DNA of 64,000 bases, taken from NCBI GenBank assembly GCA_019636375.1, contig JAHBXS010000003.1:372001-436000 (forward strand), given 5' to 3'. A model generated the notes under the pieces. That model saw nothing but the letters and a program-made list of their open reading frames with translations. It was not told where the DNA came from and did no database searches. The stretch comes from Pirellulaceae bacterium (GTDB lineage: Bacteria > Planctomycetota > Planctomycetia > Pirellulales > Pirellulaceae). Below are positions 16,416 to 25,089 of the stretch, piece after piece; position 1 is the stretch's first letter, and every line of letters begins with the position of its first letter. The position numbers and the translations under genes were made by a program.

Positions 16416-17819
16416 TCAACTGACTCCCCCTCCCGCCGAACCGTACGTGCGGTTTTCCCGCATACGGCTCTCCACTTGGTAGTTCTCGATAGTTTGGACG
16501 AACTGAGCATGAGCCTGCACCAGGCTGTAGAGCCCAAGCTCAGAGAAGTAGCGGTTTGGCCAGCGGCATGTACGAGGTTGTCGGTCGGGATTGGTGCGGT
16601 GGCGTTTCAGAAGGATTCGTCGCAGACGACTGCGGAGCCAACTGTCATAGTCACCGTAGACATTCCAGAAACAATGGCGAAAGTAGTGAAACCAGCCGCG
16701 CATCATCTGATTCAATTGCTTGACGATATCCTCAAGCGAATCGCCAGATGTGCGTGGAGTTAACTCGCGGACACGATCCATGAATTTCTGTTGGCTTTTG
16801 GCTCGCGGAAACCGGAACCGGCCCCGAAATACATAACCCAGAAATGCAAAGCTTTGGTCGCGACTATCGACAATCTGGGTCTTGTCCGGATGCAGGGTCA
16901 AGCCTGCTTCGCGAACCCATTGCTGGACGACTGCCAAAGCTTGTTCCGCTTCAGCTTGCGTCTTGCAGAGGATCACGAAGTCATCCGCATAGCGTACCAT
17001 CTCATAGCCCTGTTCGGCCATGTGATGATCCAGCGGATTGAGATACAGGTTGGATAGCATCGGGGAGAGAACCGCGCCTTGCGGGACGCCCGTTTCCGGT
17101 GTCCAGCGGCTCAGTTCTGAAACCACTTCTTGATCGAGGTACATCTTGATCAGTCGCAGGACTGCATGATCCGAAACTTTCTGCTTCACCAACGCGAGCA
17201 GTCGGTCTTTGGGGATCGTATCGAAGTAGCCTTTCAAGTCGGCATCTACCACGAAGACGTTGCCCTCTTCGAGTAATTGCTCGACGCAACGAAGTGCGCC
17301 ATGACAGCCTCTGCCTCGGCGGAAGCCAAAGCTGCGAGGATGAAAGGTGTGATCAAAGATCGGTTCCAAGACATCCAGTAACGCGGTTTGAACCACTCGG
17401 TCGCGAACGGTAGGAATACCCAACGGGCGGGTTTCCTTCGTTCCCGGCTTGGGAATCTCCACCCGGCGTACAGGCTGCGGCCGATAGGTTCCGGCTTTCA
17501 GTTCCTGTTGCAGTTTGGTGATCTCGGCCAGAAGTTCGTCGTCGAGTTGTTCTACCGTTTGTCGGTCTACTCCAGCGGCTCCTTGATTGGTAATGACCTT
17601 CGAGGCCGCCCATCTCAAGTTTCGCTCACTGAAGACTTTATCGTACAGCGTGTGCCATTTGCCTCCTCTCACTTTGTTTGCCAAAAGTGTCTTCAACATG
17701 CTTTCTGTCCAAACCATCGACGATGCCCATTGGTCAATGCTCAATGGTTCCGTAGCCGGAGTAGCCCCGAAAGGCACTGTGACTTGCGACGGTTTAAGGT
17801 CTTTGGATTGTTTGGTCAT
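16416..17819 (-). CDS. ltrA: group II intron reverse transcriptase/maturase
   Basis: The 467-residue protein copies intron RNA into DNA during retrohoming and helps the intron RNA fold. RT blocks are in order: KVITNQGAAGVDRQT, VRRVEIPKPGTKETRPLGIP, DRVVQTALLDVLEPIFDHTF, SFGFRRGRGCHGAL, FVVDADLKGYFDTIPKDRL, GVPQGAVLSPMLSNLYLN, and the catalytic MVRYADDFVILC. A maturase X-type domain (MMRGWFHYFRHCFWNVY) follows. There is no HNH endonuclease domain, so it probably relies on replication-fork primers for insertion. The end of the reading frame (MRENRTYGSAGG) is itself encoded by domain V of the ribozyme, so the stop lies within the intron's catalytic RNA. Confidence 0.95.
   Translation of the reverse strand: MTKQSKDLKPSQVTVPFGATPATEPLSIDQWASSMVWTESMLKTLLANKVRGGKWHTLYDKVFSERNLRWAASKVITNQGAAGVDRQTVEQLDDELLAEITKLQQELKAGTYRPQPVRRVEIPKPGTKETRPLGIPTVRDRVVQTALLDVLEPIFDHTFHPRSFGFRRGRGCHGALRCVEQLLEEGNVFVVDADLKGYFDTIPKDRLLALVKQKVSDHAVLRLIKMYLDQEVVSELSRWTPETGVPQGAVLSPMLSNLYLNPLDHHMAEQGYEMVRYADDFVILCKTQAEAEQALAVVQQWVREAGLTLHPDKTQIVDSRDQSFAFLGYVFRGRFRFPRAKSQQKFMDRVRELTPRTSGDSLEDIVKQLNQMMRGWFHYFRHCFWNVYGDYDSWLRSRLRRILLKRHRTNPDRQPRTCRWPNRYFSELGLYSLVQAHAQFVQTIENYQVESRMRENRTYGSAGGGVS
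16438..16470 (-). ncRNA. group II intron domain V
   Basis: A 33-base hairpin read on the minus strand, opening GAGCCGTATGCG and closing GTACGGTTC, with a GAAA-like loop. It is the catalytic heart of the ribozyme and contains the AGC triad near its 5' side. It overlaps the last codons of the RT gene. Confidence 0.92.
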
Positions 17820-18412
17820 ACTTGCATCTACCTTGCTGCCGCCCTTGGCTCCACCGCGTTTTGCTGCACGGCTTCACGGCTACTATGGCGGCTCTGACTG
17901 CTGTTCCTGGTGCTTATCTTCTCGCTACATTGACGATCAGTCTTTTCGATACCAAGCTGCCTGTTCGTCGCACAGCTTGACCTGGAGTTGGTCGCCCAGT
18001 ATCTCCGGCTGGGATTGATCACGAGAATCGACCCTGGCCAAGAACAGCTCTCCCTTCTTATCGCGTTTAACCTTCCTTCCATTCCGCACTCAACCACCGC
18101 ATTGCCATTTCCAAACTTCAGCATCAGCGCGTTACTGCACCCAAAGTTCGTTCGCTGTGTCTATCCTGCGGAAAAGTCGATACAAAGGACTACAGGACGG
18201 TTCGTCGCACAGCGAAGGGTTCGGACTTTGCCAGCTTCCTCCCCGACAGGCTTGGCCGAATCAGTTTCACTTTCGTTACGGACTGGAATTTCTCCTCAGG
18301 TTGCTCCTCACCCTCCCTCGCGGGAACGCAATTACCACTTTCGAATACAGGGCGGTAACGTTACCCTGGTCAGGACTTTCACCCGACTGATTAAACGCCT
18401 TCAAAGGCGCAC

Positions 18413-18512
18413 TAGCTTTTCACTCCGTGAACGTGCGGACCCACCGAAAGAGCACGCCTCGGCAAACCTCGCGGACATGTGATTCGCCAAAGCCGGAATT
18501 AGTTTTTCCCAA
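18413..18512. repeat. right half of the intron-split repeat element
   Basis: Bases 18413-18436 complete the palindrome begun at 16374. The next ~75 bases (with CGGACATGTGATTCGCC and AAAGC) align with 7409-7490, so the pre-intron element was a member of the same family as 7363-7490. Confidence 0.75.
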
Positions 18513-18877
18513 TGACGGTCCTTTGTACGATTTCAAAAGAAAAAACCCTCAGGTGGCCCTCACGATGACTGATCACAACGATTGTCGCGGAGGACTGTTT
18601 GAGCAAACGGGCTCGGCGGCGTCGAAGTTGTGAGTACCAATGGTTTTGCCGTGACCACCGAAGTCATCACGTGCTCCCCACAGTTCTGCCAACCCGTTCG
18701 CCGCCCAGCCTGAATGCGGAATCCACAGCCTACATAGCGTCGCACGTTGCTGCCCAACTTATTTGGCTCGGTGCTCACGCACTTCGCCGAACCAGTGGGC
18801 CGATCAAGTTCAATCGCAGGCCACCCTCGGGCTCAACGAGCGGGAAACCCCGCTGTGGCACAGGACGTTAACCTGTT

Positions 18878-18949
18878 GAGTGGTACGGGAGTCGAACCCG
18901 TGACTTTCAGCGTAACCTGCTGATGCTCTGCCAACTGAGCTAACCGGAG
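18878..18949 (-). tRNA. tRNA-like sequence, Asn(GTT)-like, probably a pseudogene
   Basis: The minus strand shows a good D arm (GCTCAGTTGGCAGAGC), a 5-bp anticodon stem (TCAGC/GCTGA), variable loop and T arm (ACGGGTTCGACTCCCGT). Two things are wrong: only three of seven acceptor pairs form (CTCCGGT against ACCACTC), and the anticodon loop AGGTTAC has G instead of the near-universal U33. Position 34-36 would read GTT (Asn). A decayed or highly divergent tRNA is most likely. Confidence 0.55.
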
Positions 18950-19055
18950 TGGTTGCTTCCACGCTGCCTTCGTTAGAGTCCATGTTCGGAACACGCGAGT
19001 TGCGACGGTCATCAACCGGCAATCGCGAGCCGCTGGCCCAGCAACATCGAAACAG

Positions 19056-19127
19056 TGTCTTCGCCAGGAATCGAACCTAGTCCTCGACCTTCGCACGGTC
19101 GCATGCCGTCCAGCACACCTCGAAGAC
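19056..19127 (-). tRNA. tRNA-like gene with GCG anticodon (Arg?), non-canonical core
   Basis: A 72-base cloverleaf can be drawn fully: acceptor GTCTTCG/CGAAGAC, D stem with two wobble pairs, anticodon stem CGACC/GGTCG with loop GTGCGAA, T stem CTAGG/CCTGG with loop TTCGATT, discriminator A. The anticodon would be GCG, reading CGC (Arg), for which bacteria usually use an ACG tRNA. Positions 8 and 14 are A and G rather than the conserved U and A. No CCA is encoded. Whether it is charged is unknown. Confidence 0.6.
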
Positions 19128-19495
19128 AATCATCGGGCCAGTCCCTAAGAGACCAACCCTGTGGTGGAAGACAGGAATTTCAAAATGGGGTTCGTCTCAT
19201 TGGTTGAATTTACATCGAAAACTGTCGAGCGTTGAAAACGAGATCATGCAAATTAGACATTCGAATGCGGTCTTTTTTAAGACAGGATTTCAGGACTTAC
19301 CAGATTAAAAATGACGAATGCGGGATGATTGAAGATTGGACGAATGCAGGACAAGCCCTTTCGCAGGTCTGTCGGATCTGATCATCAGGCGGTTAGCGAA
19401 TCATAAACCATGCCAATTCTTTCTCCAATCTTTGTACGAATCAAAGTCTTCGTTTTACTACCGCAAACCTATTGCGACGATTATTTGTCTCAAAC

Positions 19496-20383
19496 TCACT
19501 TCTCCTCAGGTGGCCAGTTTCCTGATTGCCCAGCAACCAAAACCTGTTTCTGGACGGGTTCGTCGGTAGAGTCGTGACCGGACGTTCTAAACAGATGGAC
19601 TTGGCCACGACCCATGACGCGAAAGTTGTTTTCTTGGACCAACAAAGCCGTCCCTTCATCAATCCCAACCCCCAGCAATTCAGGATGAAGGCGAATCGCT
19701 TTTTCTAATCGCCCCGCTCGGTTGCGCTCGGAAAAATGTTGGTCAGTGATGGCGTTGGGGAGCAAATCCCAGCCGGTCGCCATTTCCGGCTCGTCTCTCC
19801 CGCCTCCAATCATCACGCGGGTAGCGATGGCCGCTCCGGCACTGGTTCCGCCCACAACGCCTCCGCGTGCAATCACGTCGCGCAAACCCTGTTCTATTTC
19901 AATGTCGGCGAATAACTGCGGAAGCCGATTTTGATTGCCACCTCCGATCCACACTGCTGTGGCGGCATTCAGAAGAGAAACATCGTTGGCCACCTGATTA
20001 ACTGAAAACTCGCGACCGGGATGCCAAACGGATATCGACTGCCAGCCCAACTGATCCCAGGGTCGGATCAAATCATCCCAAGACTCCTTTTCAGCATCAA
20101 CACTGGCCCCCGGGATTAAAACCAACACCCCCGATCCCGCGCCAGCCAATTGAAAGAACTTTTGACGGACCTCATCGGGAATCCGGCCCCCGCCCACCAG
20201 AAACAACGTCCCCGCCGATTGCCGCTCCGAAAATACAGAGTCACTGCCGCCATCCTGTCTGGTCTCTTGAGCAATCATTGGCCCAACTGCGGAAGCAACA
20301 AATAACGCAATCAGCCAAACTGAAGGTCTAAAGTTGCCTTGTCGAAAACAGTGCCACCGATTTTTTTTCTCGAATGCTCTCAT
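19496..20383 (-). CDS. exported peptidase S51 (cyanophycinase-like)
   Basis: A 295-residue serine peptidase of family S51, the family of cyanophycinase and dipeptidase E. The nucleophile is Ser181 in GGTSAGAA. Other family blocks are LFLVGGGRIPD, LVLIPGAS, AVWIGGGNQNRLPQ, ITDQHFSERNRAGRL and LGVGIDEGTALLV, matching cyanophycinase closely. I start at the ATG at 20381-20383 with AAGGA upstream; a hydrophobic segment (SVWLIALFVASAVGPMIAQ) then acts as a signal peptide, so the enzyme is exported. Planctomycete members are often called cyanophycinase, but no cyanophycin synthetase is in view, so the substrate is uncertain. It is divergent from the aldo/keto reductase gene. Confidence 0.87.
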   Translation of the reverse strand: MRAFEKKNRWHCFRQGNFRPSVWLIALFVASAVGPMIAQETRQDGGSDSVFSERQSAGTLFLVGGGRIPDEVRQKFFQLAGAGSGVLVLIPGASVDAEKESWDDLIRPWDQLGWQSISVWHPGREFSVNQVANDVSLLNAATAVWIGGGNQNRLPQLFADIEIEQGLRDVIARGGVVGGTSAGAAIATRVMIGGGRDEPEMATGWDLLPNAITDQHFSERNRAGRLEKAIRLHPELLGVGIDEGTALLVQENNFRVMGRGQVHLFRTSGHDSTDEPVQKQVLVAGQSGNWPPEEK

Positions 20384-20497
20384 ATTGTCCTTACGATTCG
20401 GGTGAACCTCGTCTATGGTAACATAAGATGAGTTGGGGCTAAGGCAAACTCTGTCCGATAAACCCCCAACATTGCCGGCCATTACAAGGAGTCAATT

Positions 20498-21439
20498 TTG
20501 TTTTCAAGTTTAGGGACATCGGGATTGCAAGTCTCTCGCGTCGGGCTCGGGCTTTGGCCGATCGCGGGGATGACGACTTTGGAAACGATTGAAAGCGAAA
20601 GTCTCGCGACGATTGAAGCTGCAGTTGCCGGAGGAATAAATTTCTTTGACACTGCGTTTTGTTATGGAGTTGACGGAATCAGCGAACGGCTTTTGGGAAA
20701 GGCTGTCGCTCCCATCCGCGATCAAGTTGTGATTGCCACAAAGTGTGGCGTGCATTGGGCGGAAGACTTGTCGCGAGTCAACGATGCATCGCCGGAGCGG
20801 TTGCAATTCGAGTTCCAAACCAGTCTCGCGCGCCTGAACACGGATTACGTCGATTTGCTGTACTTGCATAGCCCGGACCGCGTGACCCCTATCGAAGACT
20901 CCGCGAGAGCCTTGGCCCGATTTCTGGAGAGTGGCCAAGCCCGCGCGATAGGCATTTCTAACGCAACGGTTGAGGAAGTTCGTCGCTTTCATGCCGTCTG
21001 CCCACTCGCTGCGATCCAGCCACGCTACAACATGTTTCAGCGAGACATCGAAAGCGATTTGATTCCGTGGGCTCAAGCGGAAAACGTAGCGATTGTCAGT
21101 TATTGGCCATTGATGAAAGGACTCTTGGCGGGCAAAATCCGCCGCGATCACGTGTTTGATCCACAAGACAAACGATTGTCGTACCCGATTTTCCAGCCCC
21201 CACAATGGGACCGAGCGCAAAACTTGCTGGACGATCTCGAAGAAATTGCAAATTCACTTCAACTGACAATCGCTCAATTGGTTGTCGCTTGGACGCTTGC
21301 TCAACCGGGGATCACCGCGACCCTGTGTGGGGCCAAACGTCCCTGGCAAATCGCCGAGACCTTGGCGGCCATGCGAACCACGTTGAGCCCAATCGACCTC
21401 GCACGAATCAACATGGCGATCGCCAAGAATCTGACTTGA
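20498..21439 (+). CDS. aldo/keto reductase
   Basis: A 313-residue cytosolic NADPH-dependent oxidoreductase with the (beta/alpha)8 barrel. It shows the family's LGTSGLQVSRVGLGLWPI start, the catalytic Asp-Tyr pair in FFDTAFCYGVDGISERLLG, the catalytic Lys in VVIATKCG, the His in DLLYLHSPD, and the cofactor-binding C terminus (IAQLVVAWTLAQPGITATLC, GAKRPWQIAE). The start is a TTG at 20498 with AAGGAG eight bases before it. Substrate is not predictable from sequence. It converges on the prolyl oligopeptidase gene with a 40-base gap and no visible terminator between them. Confidence 0.92.
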   Translation: MFSSLGTSGLQVSRVGLGLWPIAGMTTLETIESESLATIEAAVAGGINFFDTAFCYGVDGISERLLGKAVAPIRDQVVIATKCGVHWAEDLSRVNDASPERLQFEFQTSLARLNTDYVDLLYLHSPDRVTPIEDSARALARFLESGQARAIGISNATVEEVRRFHAVCPLAAIQPRYNMFQRDIESDLIPWAQAENVAIVSYWPLMKGLLAGKIRRDHVFDPQDKRLSYPIFQPPQWDRAQNLLDDLEEIANSLQLTIAQLVVAWTLAQPGITATLCGAKRPWQIAETLAAMRTTLSPIDLARINMAIAKNLT

Positions 21440-21479
21440 TCGCCTACTGTTGCCACAAACAACGATGGCTTTCGATCAG

Positions 21480-23630
21480 TCAGTTCCCCGCACTGGCACT
21501 TCCGGTACTTGATTGCGGAAAGAGTTTCAGCCGCAAAAAGGTATACGCGAGGGCCTGCATGAACGCTGATTGCTCGTTGTTCGCTGCTCCGCCGTGCCCC
21601 CCTTCGATGTTTTCGTAATACCACACCTCGTGGCCTTGCGATTCCATCAAGGCCATCATTTTGCGAGCGTGCCCTGGATGAACTCGGTCATCGCGCGTCG
21701 AGGTCGTGAACAAGACTGCCGGATACTGCCTATCGGCGTTGACGTTATGGTAGGGAGAAAACGTTTGAATGAACTTCCATTCTTCCGGGATGTCAGGGTT
21801 TCCATACTCGGCCATCCACGAAGCCCCGGCCAGGAGTTGGTTGTACCTCCGCATGTCGAGCAACGGAACTTGGCAAACTGCCGCTGCCATGATTTCAGGG
21901 TATAGCGCCACCATGTTTCCGACCAACAAGCCCCCGTTCGAGCCCCCTTGGATTCCCAAGTGTTCTGGAGAAGTAATCTTGCGAGCAAACAAATCGCGCG
22001 CGACGGCCGCAAAATCTTCGTAGGCCCGCAAACGGTTTTGTTTCAACGCCGCCTGATGCCAGCGAGGTCCATACTCGCCACCCCCGCGAATATTGGCGAC
22101 CACATACACACCCCCTTCGCCAACCCACGCGCGCCCTGCCGCAGCGTTGTAGCGCGGAAGCATCGAAATTTCGAAACCGCCGTAGCCATACAACAACGTC
22201 GGGTTGGCTCCATTAAGCTCCATGCCCGCTGGGATCATCACGAAGTAAGGGACTCGCGTGCCATCATCGCTGGTCGCAAAATGTTGTTGAATTTCCATCC
22301 CCGTCGCATCGAAGTAAGCCGGAGTCGATTTGATCGGCTGAGGTGCTTCGCCAACAACGCCCCAAAACATTGTCGATGGAGTCAGGTAGTCGGTTGAGGT
22401 CATAAAATATTCATCCGACTCATCGGGATCGACCGCACCCGCCGAAACGCTCCCGAATTGAGGGGCCCCAACGAGTGGTTGCCGAACCCACTTGTCTTGC
22501 CGCAGCGGCAAGACGTACAGGCGATTCTTCACGTCCTCCAAGATGTTGAGCATCAAAAAGTTTTTGGTAAAGCTGTATCCCGCAAGGGCCGAATTCTCCG
22601 ACGGCTCGAAGACGACATCAAACTCACGTTCCCCCGTCATGAATTTATCGAAGTTCCCAACGAGCAGCGCTCCTGCTGGATAGTTTCTCCCTCCCACGCT
22701 CCACGGCTCGCGCAATTCAACAACGAGGTACTCGAACGCAACTCGTTTGTTGGCCGAATTCGGCAAGTCAATCTTGTGCAGTTGGTCATCAACCAGCAAG
22801 TACATCTCATTGTTGTAAAACGCCAAATTTCGCATCACAAAATCACGTTCGAAACCAGGCGAATCATCATGCAGCGCCATCACCGACATGTCGGTCGAGC
22901 TGCCTTCGTAGATCAAAGTCGCCGATTCCAACGGCGTGCCGCGGCGCCAACGCTTGGCCAGGCGCGGATAACCCGAATCGGTCATCGAGCCTTCGCCGAA
23001 ATTGGTTTGCACGAAGACGTGGTCCAAGTCGATCCAGCCCATACTCCCTTTTGATTCGGGGAGTTCAAAACCGCCTTCGACAAACGAGCGTGAGGGAACA
23101 TCAAACTCTCGTGTCACTCGAGCATCGGCACCACCCCGAGACATGCTGATCAAGGCCCGGTCATTGGCAGGACGCAAAAATCGTGCGCCTCCCCAAACCC
23201 AGTTTTCACCTTCGGCTTTGGCCAATTCATCCAAATCGAGAATCACTTCCCAAGTCGGTTCGTCCTTGCGATACTCCTCCCAAGTCGTTCGTCGCCATAG
23301 GCCGCGCGGGTTTTTGCGATCGCGCCAGAAGTTGTAGTACCATTCGCCATGTTTCGAGACGGCGGGAATCCGTGCATCGGAATCGAGAATCGCCAGCAGG
23401 TCAGCCTTGAGAGATTGAAAAGTCGCCTCTTGTTCTAGCCAGTCTTGAGTTCGCTGATTGCGCTCGCGGACCCAATCGAGTTGTTTCTCACCGGCGACTT
23501 CCTCCAGCCACAGATACTCGTCGGCAACTTCTTGACCAACGACACGGGAAGGAGTCTGGCAAAGCCCCGACAGTCCCAACAACATAAGGAGGCCTAATGC
23601 GAAGGCGCGAGAGAAAATCAAGTTTGTCAT
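21480..23630 (-). CDS. exported prolyl oligopeptidase (family S9A)
   Basis: The 716-residue serine peptidase cleaves short peptides after proline. It has a signal peptide (ALGLLMLLGLSGLCQ), an N-terminal block WLEEVAGEKQLDWVRERNQR, a seven-bladed propeller over residues ~90-430, and an alpha/beta-hydrolase domain. Catalytic residues are Ser in GIQGGSNGGLLVG, Asp in TSTRDDRVHPGHA and His in EGGHGGA. YGYGGFEISMLPRYN and NIRGGGEYGPRWHQA are the S9A signature strands. Length and motif order are normal for the family. The signal peptide implies periplasmic or secreted location, where it would digest peptides for nutrition. Confidence 0.95.
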   Translation of the reverse strand: MTNLIFSRAFALGLLMLLGLSGLCQTPSRVVGQEVADEYLWLEEVAGEKQLDWVRERNQRTQDWLEQEATFQSLKADLLAILDSDARIPAVSKHGEWYYNFWRDRKNPRGLWRRTTWEEYRKDEPTWEVILDLDELAKAEGENWVWGGARFLRPANDRALISMSRGGADARVTREFDVPSRSFVEGGFELPESKGSMGWIDLDHVFVQTNFGEGSMTDSGYPRLAKRWRRGTPLESATLIYEGSSTDMSVMALHDDSPGFERDFVMRNLAFYNNEMYLLVDDQLHKIDLPNSANKRVAFEYLVVELREPWSVGGRNYPAGALLVGNFDKFMTGEREFDVVFEPSENSALAGYSFTKNFLMLNILEDVKNRLYVLPLRQDKWVRQPLVGAPQFGSVSAGAVDPDESDEYFMTSTDYLTPSTMFWGVVGEAPQPIKSTPAYFDATGMEIQQHFATSDDGTRVPYFVMIPAGMELNGANPTLLYGYGGFEISMLPRYNAAAGRAWVGEGGVYVVANIRGGGEYGPRWHQAALKQNRLRAYEDFAAVARDLFARKITSPEHLGIQGGSNGGLLVGNMVALYPEIMAAAVCQVPLLDMRRYNQLLAGASWMAEYGNPDIPEEWKFIQTFSPYHNVNADRQYPAVLFTTSTRDDRVHPGHARKMMALMESQGHEVWYYENIEGGHGGAANNEQSAFMQALAYTFLRLKLFPQSSTGSASAGN

Positions 23631-23875
23631 TTTGCGTGTGATTTCTAAGGTTGAAGGTTTCGGTCGATGGACTCGAAGGTCGCGATTCGCACCGGAAAAG
23701 GCGCGAAAGGGAACACGAACTCAAGCCCTCTTTCTTACGAGTTAACTTTGATTCTCGGCTACCGAAAAGAATCGGTTTTCGGAGAATTTTAGCCGAAAAC
23801 GGGCAGTCTTGCGTTGGAGGCGGCAAGAATTTAGAATACGGGGCCGAAAAAATTTGATAACTGTCAGAGGAAACA

Positions 23876-24052
23876 ATGTCTGAAAGAGCCCGAGAACTTC
23901 GCCGCCGTCGCAAACGCACTCAAAAAATGGCCCAATACCGCCGGCGACTGGCCAAGGCGAGCGCGACTGAGAAGACCACCATTGCTGAAAAAGTTCGCAA
24001 GCTGACTCCCGGTGCAGGCGACGCCTTGCGTTCTCTGGGCATTGGCTCGTAG
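23876..24052 (+). CDS. small basic DUF6800-like protein
   Basis: A 58-residue protein (59 codons with stop) too short for most gene callers. AGAGGAAA precedes the ATG at 23876. It begins MSERARELRRRRKRTQKMAQ and ends LTPGAGDALRSLGIGS, with a middle segment SATEKTTIAEKVRKLTPG. This matches my memory of planctomycete DUF6800 proteins: Arg/Lys-rich start, 'EK..IAEKIR.LTPG' and a short hydrophobic end. Function is unknown; the charge suggests nucleic acid or ribosome binding, which is inference. The frame is in the plus direction between two minus-strand genes. Confidence 0.7.
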   Translation: MSERARELRRRRKRTQKMAQYRRRLAKASATEKTTIAEKVRKLTPGAGDALRSLGIGS

Positions 24053-24086
24053 TTGGGCATTGGCTCGTAATATTGGCTGGGGGCTG

Positions 24087-24974
24087 TTAGCCCTCGGATC
24101 CCGACGCTCGCTTGACCATCGTGATTTTCCGACCTCCGTCTGAGAACTCAACGCTGTCCATGAAGTTCGTTATCAGAACTAAACCTCGCCCGACACCTTC
24201 ACGTAGCGAGTCGGCTGTTCCCGCTTCGTGAACTTGGGAGTAGTCGAAACCTGGCCCTTGATCGTGTATCGAGAAAGTCACTTGTTCCGGCGCGACCGAT
24301 ATTTTCAAATGGGCTCGGCGTTCTTTGAAGGGCTCCTCGCGCAATCGTTCGGCCACCGTCCGTGAAGTGCAAACCGGTACGGCGGCGCGGCTCAGTTCAA
24401 GATTGCCGCGCACCATCGCGTTGGACAATGCGTGCTCCAAAGCGACTCCCATGCGAACCCGCGTGGGATGATCATAACCGCTTCGGGCCGATACCATTTG
24501 CTGGACCAATTCCAGGATCGGCGGGATCAGGGCCGGGTCGTTTTCAAGTTGGAATTCGAACTCCGCCTTGGTGGCACAAGCCATTAGCCGCTTGTGACGC
24601 GTTTCGGCCTCTGACAATGCCAAAACATGTTGCACGGTTTCGACAAGACTGTTGGCCAAATCTGATTTAGGAACAAAGCTCGCTGCTCCATTTGCAAGGG
24701 CTTGTGCGGCGATATTCTCAGAGCCGTGGGCCGTCATCAGAACAACCGGCAAATCGGGAAACCGCGTCGCGATCTGATTCATCAACTCCAATCCATCTAC
24801 TTCTGGCATTTGGAGATCCGTCAGCACCAAATCGGGGAGATAGTTGCAAATCTTGAGCATGGCATCCATTCCATTCTCCGCATAGCACACATCCAATTCC
24901 GGCGTTTGCTCCAATAGGCCGCCCGCTAATCTCCGATCAACCGCTGTGTCGTCAACAATCAGAATGGTCGCCAT
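24087..24974 (-). CDS. response regulator with RsbW-like ATPase output
   Basis: A 295-residue protein with an N-terminal receiver domain (1-120: ILIVDDTAVDR, phospho-acceptor Asp in LVLTDLQMPEVDG, conserved Lys in ASFVPKSD) and a C-terminal GHKL ATPase of the anti-sigma/SpoIIAB type (about 150-290: GVALEHALSNAMVRGNLEL with the N box, SIHDQGPGFDYSQV with the G1 box, GVGRGLVLITNFMD with the G2 box). The output is therefore a serine kinase-like fold rather than DNA binding. It follows the hybrid histidine kinase by 115 bases on the same strand and could receive phosphate from its Hpt domain. Confidence 0.88.
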   Translation of the reverse strand: MATILIVDDTAVDRRLAGGLLEQTPELDVCYAENGMDAMLKICNYLPDLVLTDLQMPEVDGLELMNQIATRFPDLPVVLMTAHGSENIAAQALANGAASFVPKSDLANSLVETVQHVLALSEAETRHKRLMACATKAEFEFQLENDPALIPPILELVQQMVSARSGYDHPTRVRMGVALEHALSNAMVRGNLELSRAAVPVCTSRTVAERLREEPFKERRAHLKISVAPEQVTFSIHDQGPGFDYSQVHEAGTADSLREGVGRGLVLITNFMDSVEFSDGGRKITMVKRASGSEG

Positions 24975-25089
24975 GGTTGGTTCCTTATAAGAACAACTGA
25001 AGATGGTTTATCCCAGACTACGTCCAGTAAAATGCCGCAAAATAATATGCACCGCGAAGGGCCTCGACAATTGCCCCTGGCTTTGGCAC

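Larger units (their letters stand above)
16400..18412 (-). mobile_element. complete group II intron with its own reverse transcriptase
   Basis: A 2013-base ribozyme element on the minus strand. The 5' end is GTGCGCC (complement of 18406-18412), followed by the conserved GGGTGAAAGTCC. The RT gene occupies domain IV. Domain V lies at 16438-16470 and domain VI at 16401-16437, with a candidate branch-point A eight bases from the 3' end, and the intron ends in the expected AT at 16400. Boundaries are supported independently, because excision rejoins a 50-bp perfect palindrome. Nothing obvious is broken, so the intron may be active. It is inserted in intergenic DNA, not in a gene. Confidence 0.93.
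18437..19495. other. non-coding region with two tRNA-like genes
   Basis: Roughly 1060 bases without a credible protein gene. It contains the tail of the repeat element, tRNA-like sequences at 18878-18949 and 19056-19127, and otherwise no recognised feature. Open frames over it are short and unrelated to known motifs. Confidence 0.6.

Noticed and set aside
2147..19127. Prophage or genomic island bounded by tRNAs
   Set aside because: No integrase, phage structural genes or att duplications; housekeeping-type genes dominate.
18413..19495. Protein genes in the region after the intron
   Set aside because: Frames are short, overlap tRNA-like sequences and lack recognised motifs.
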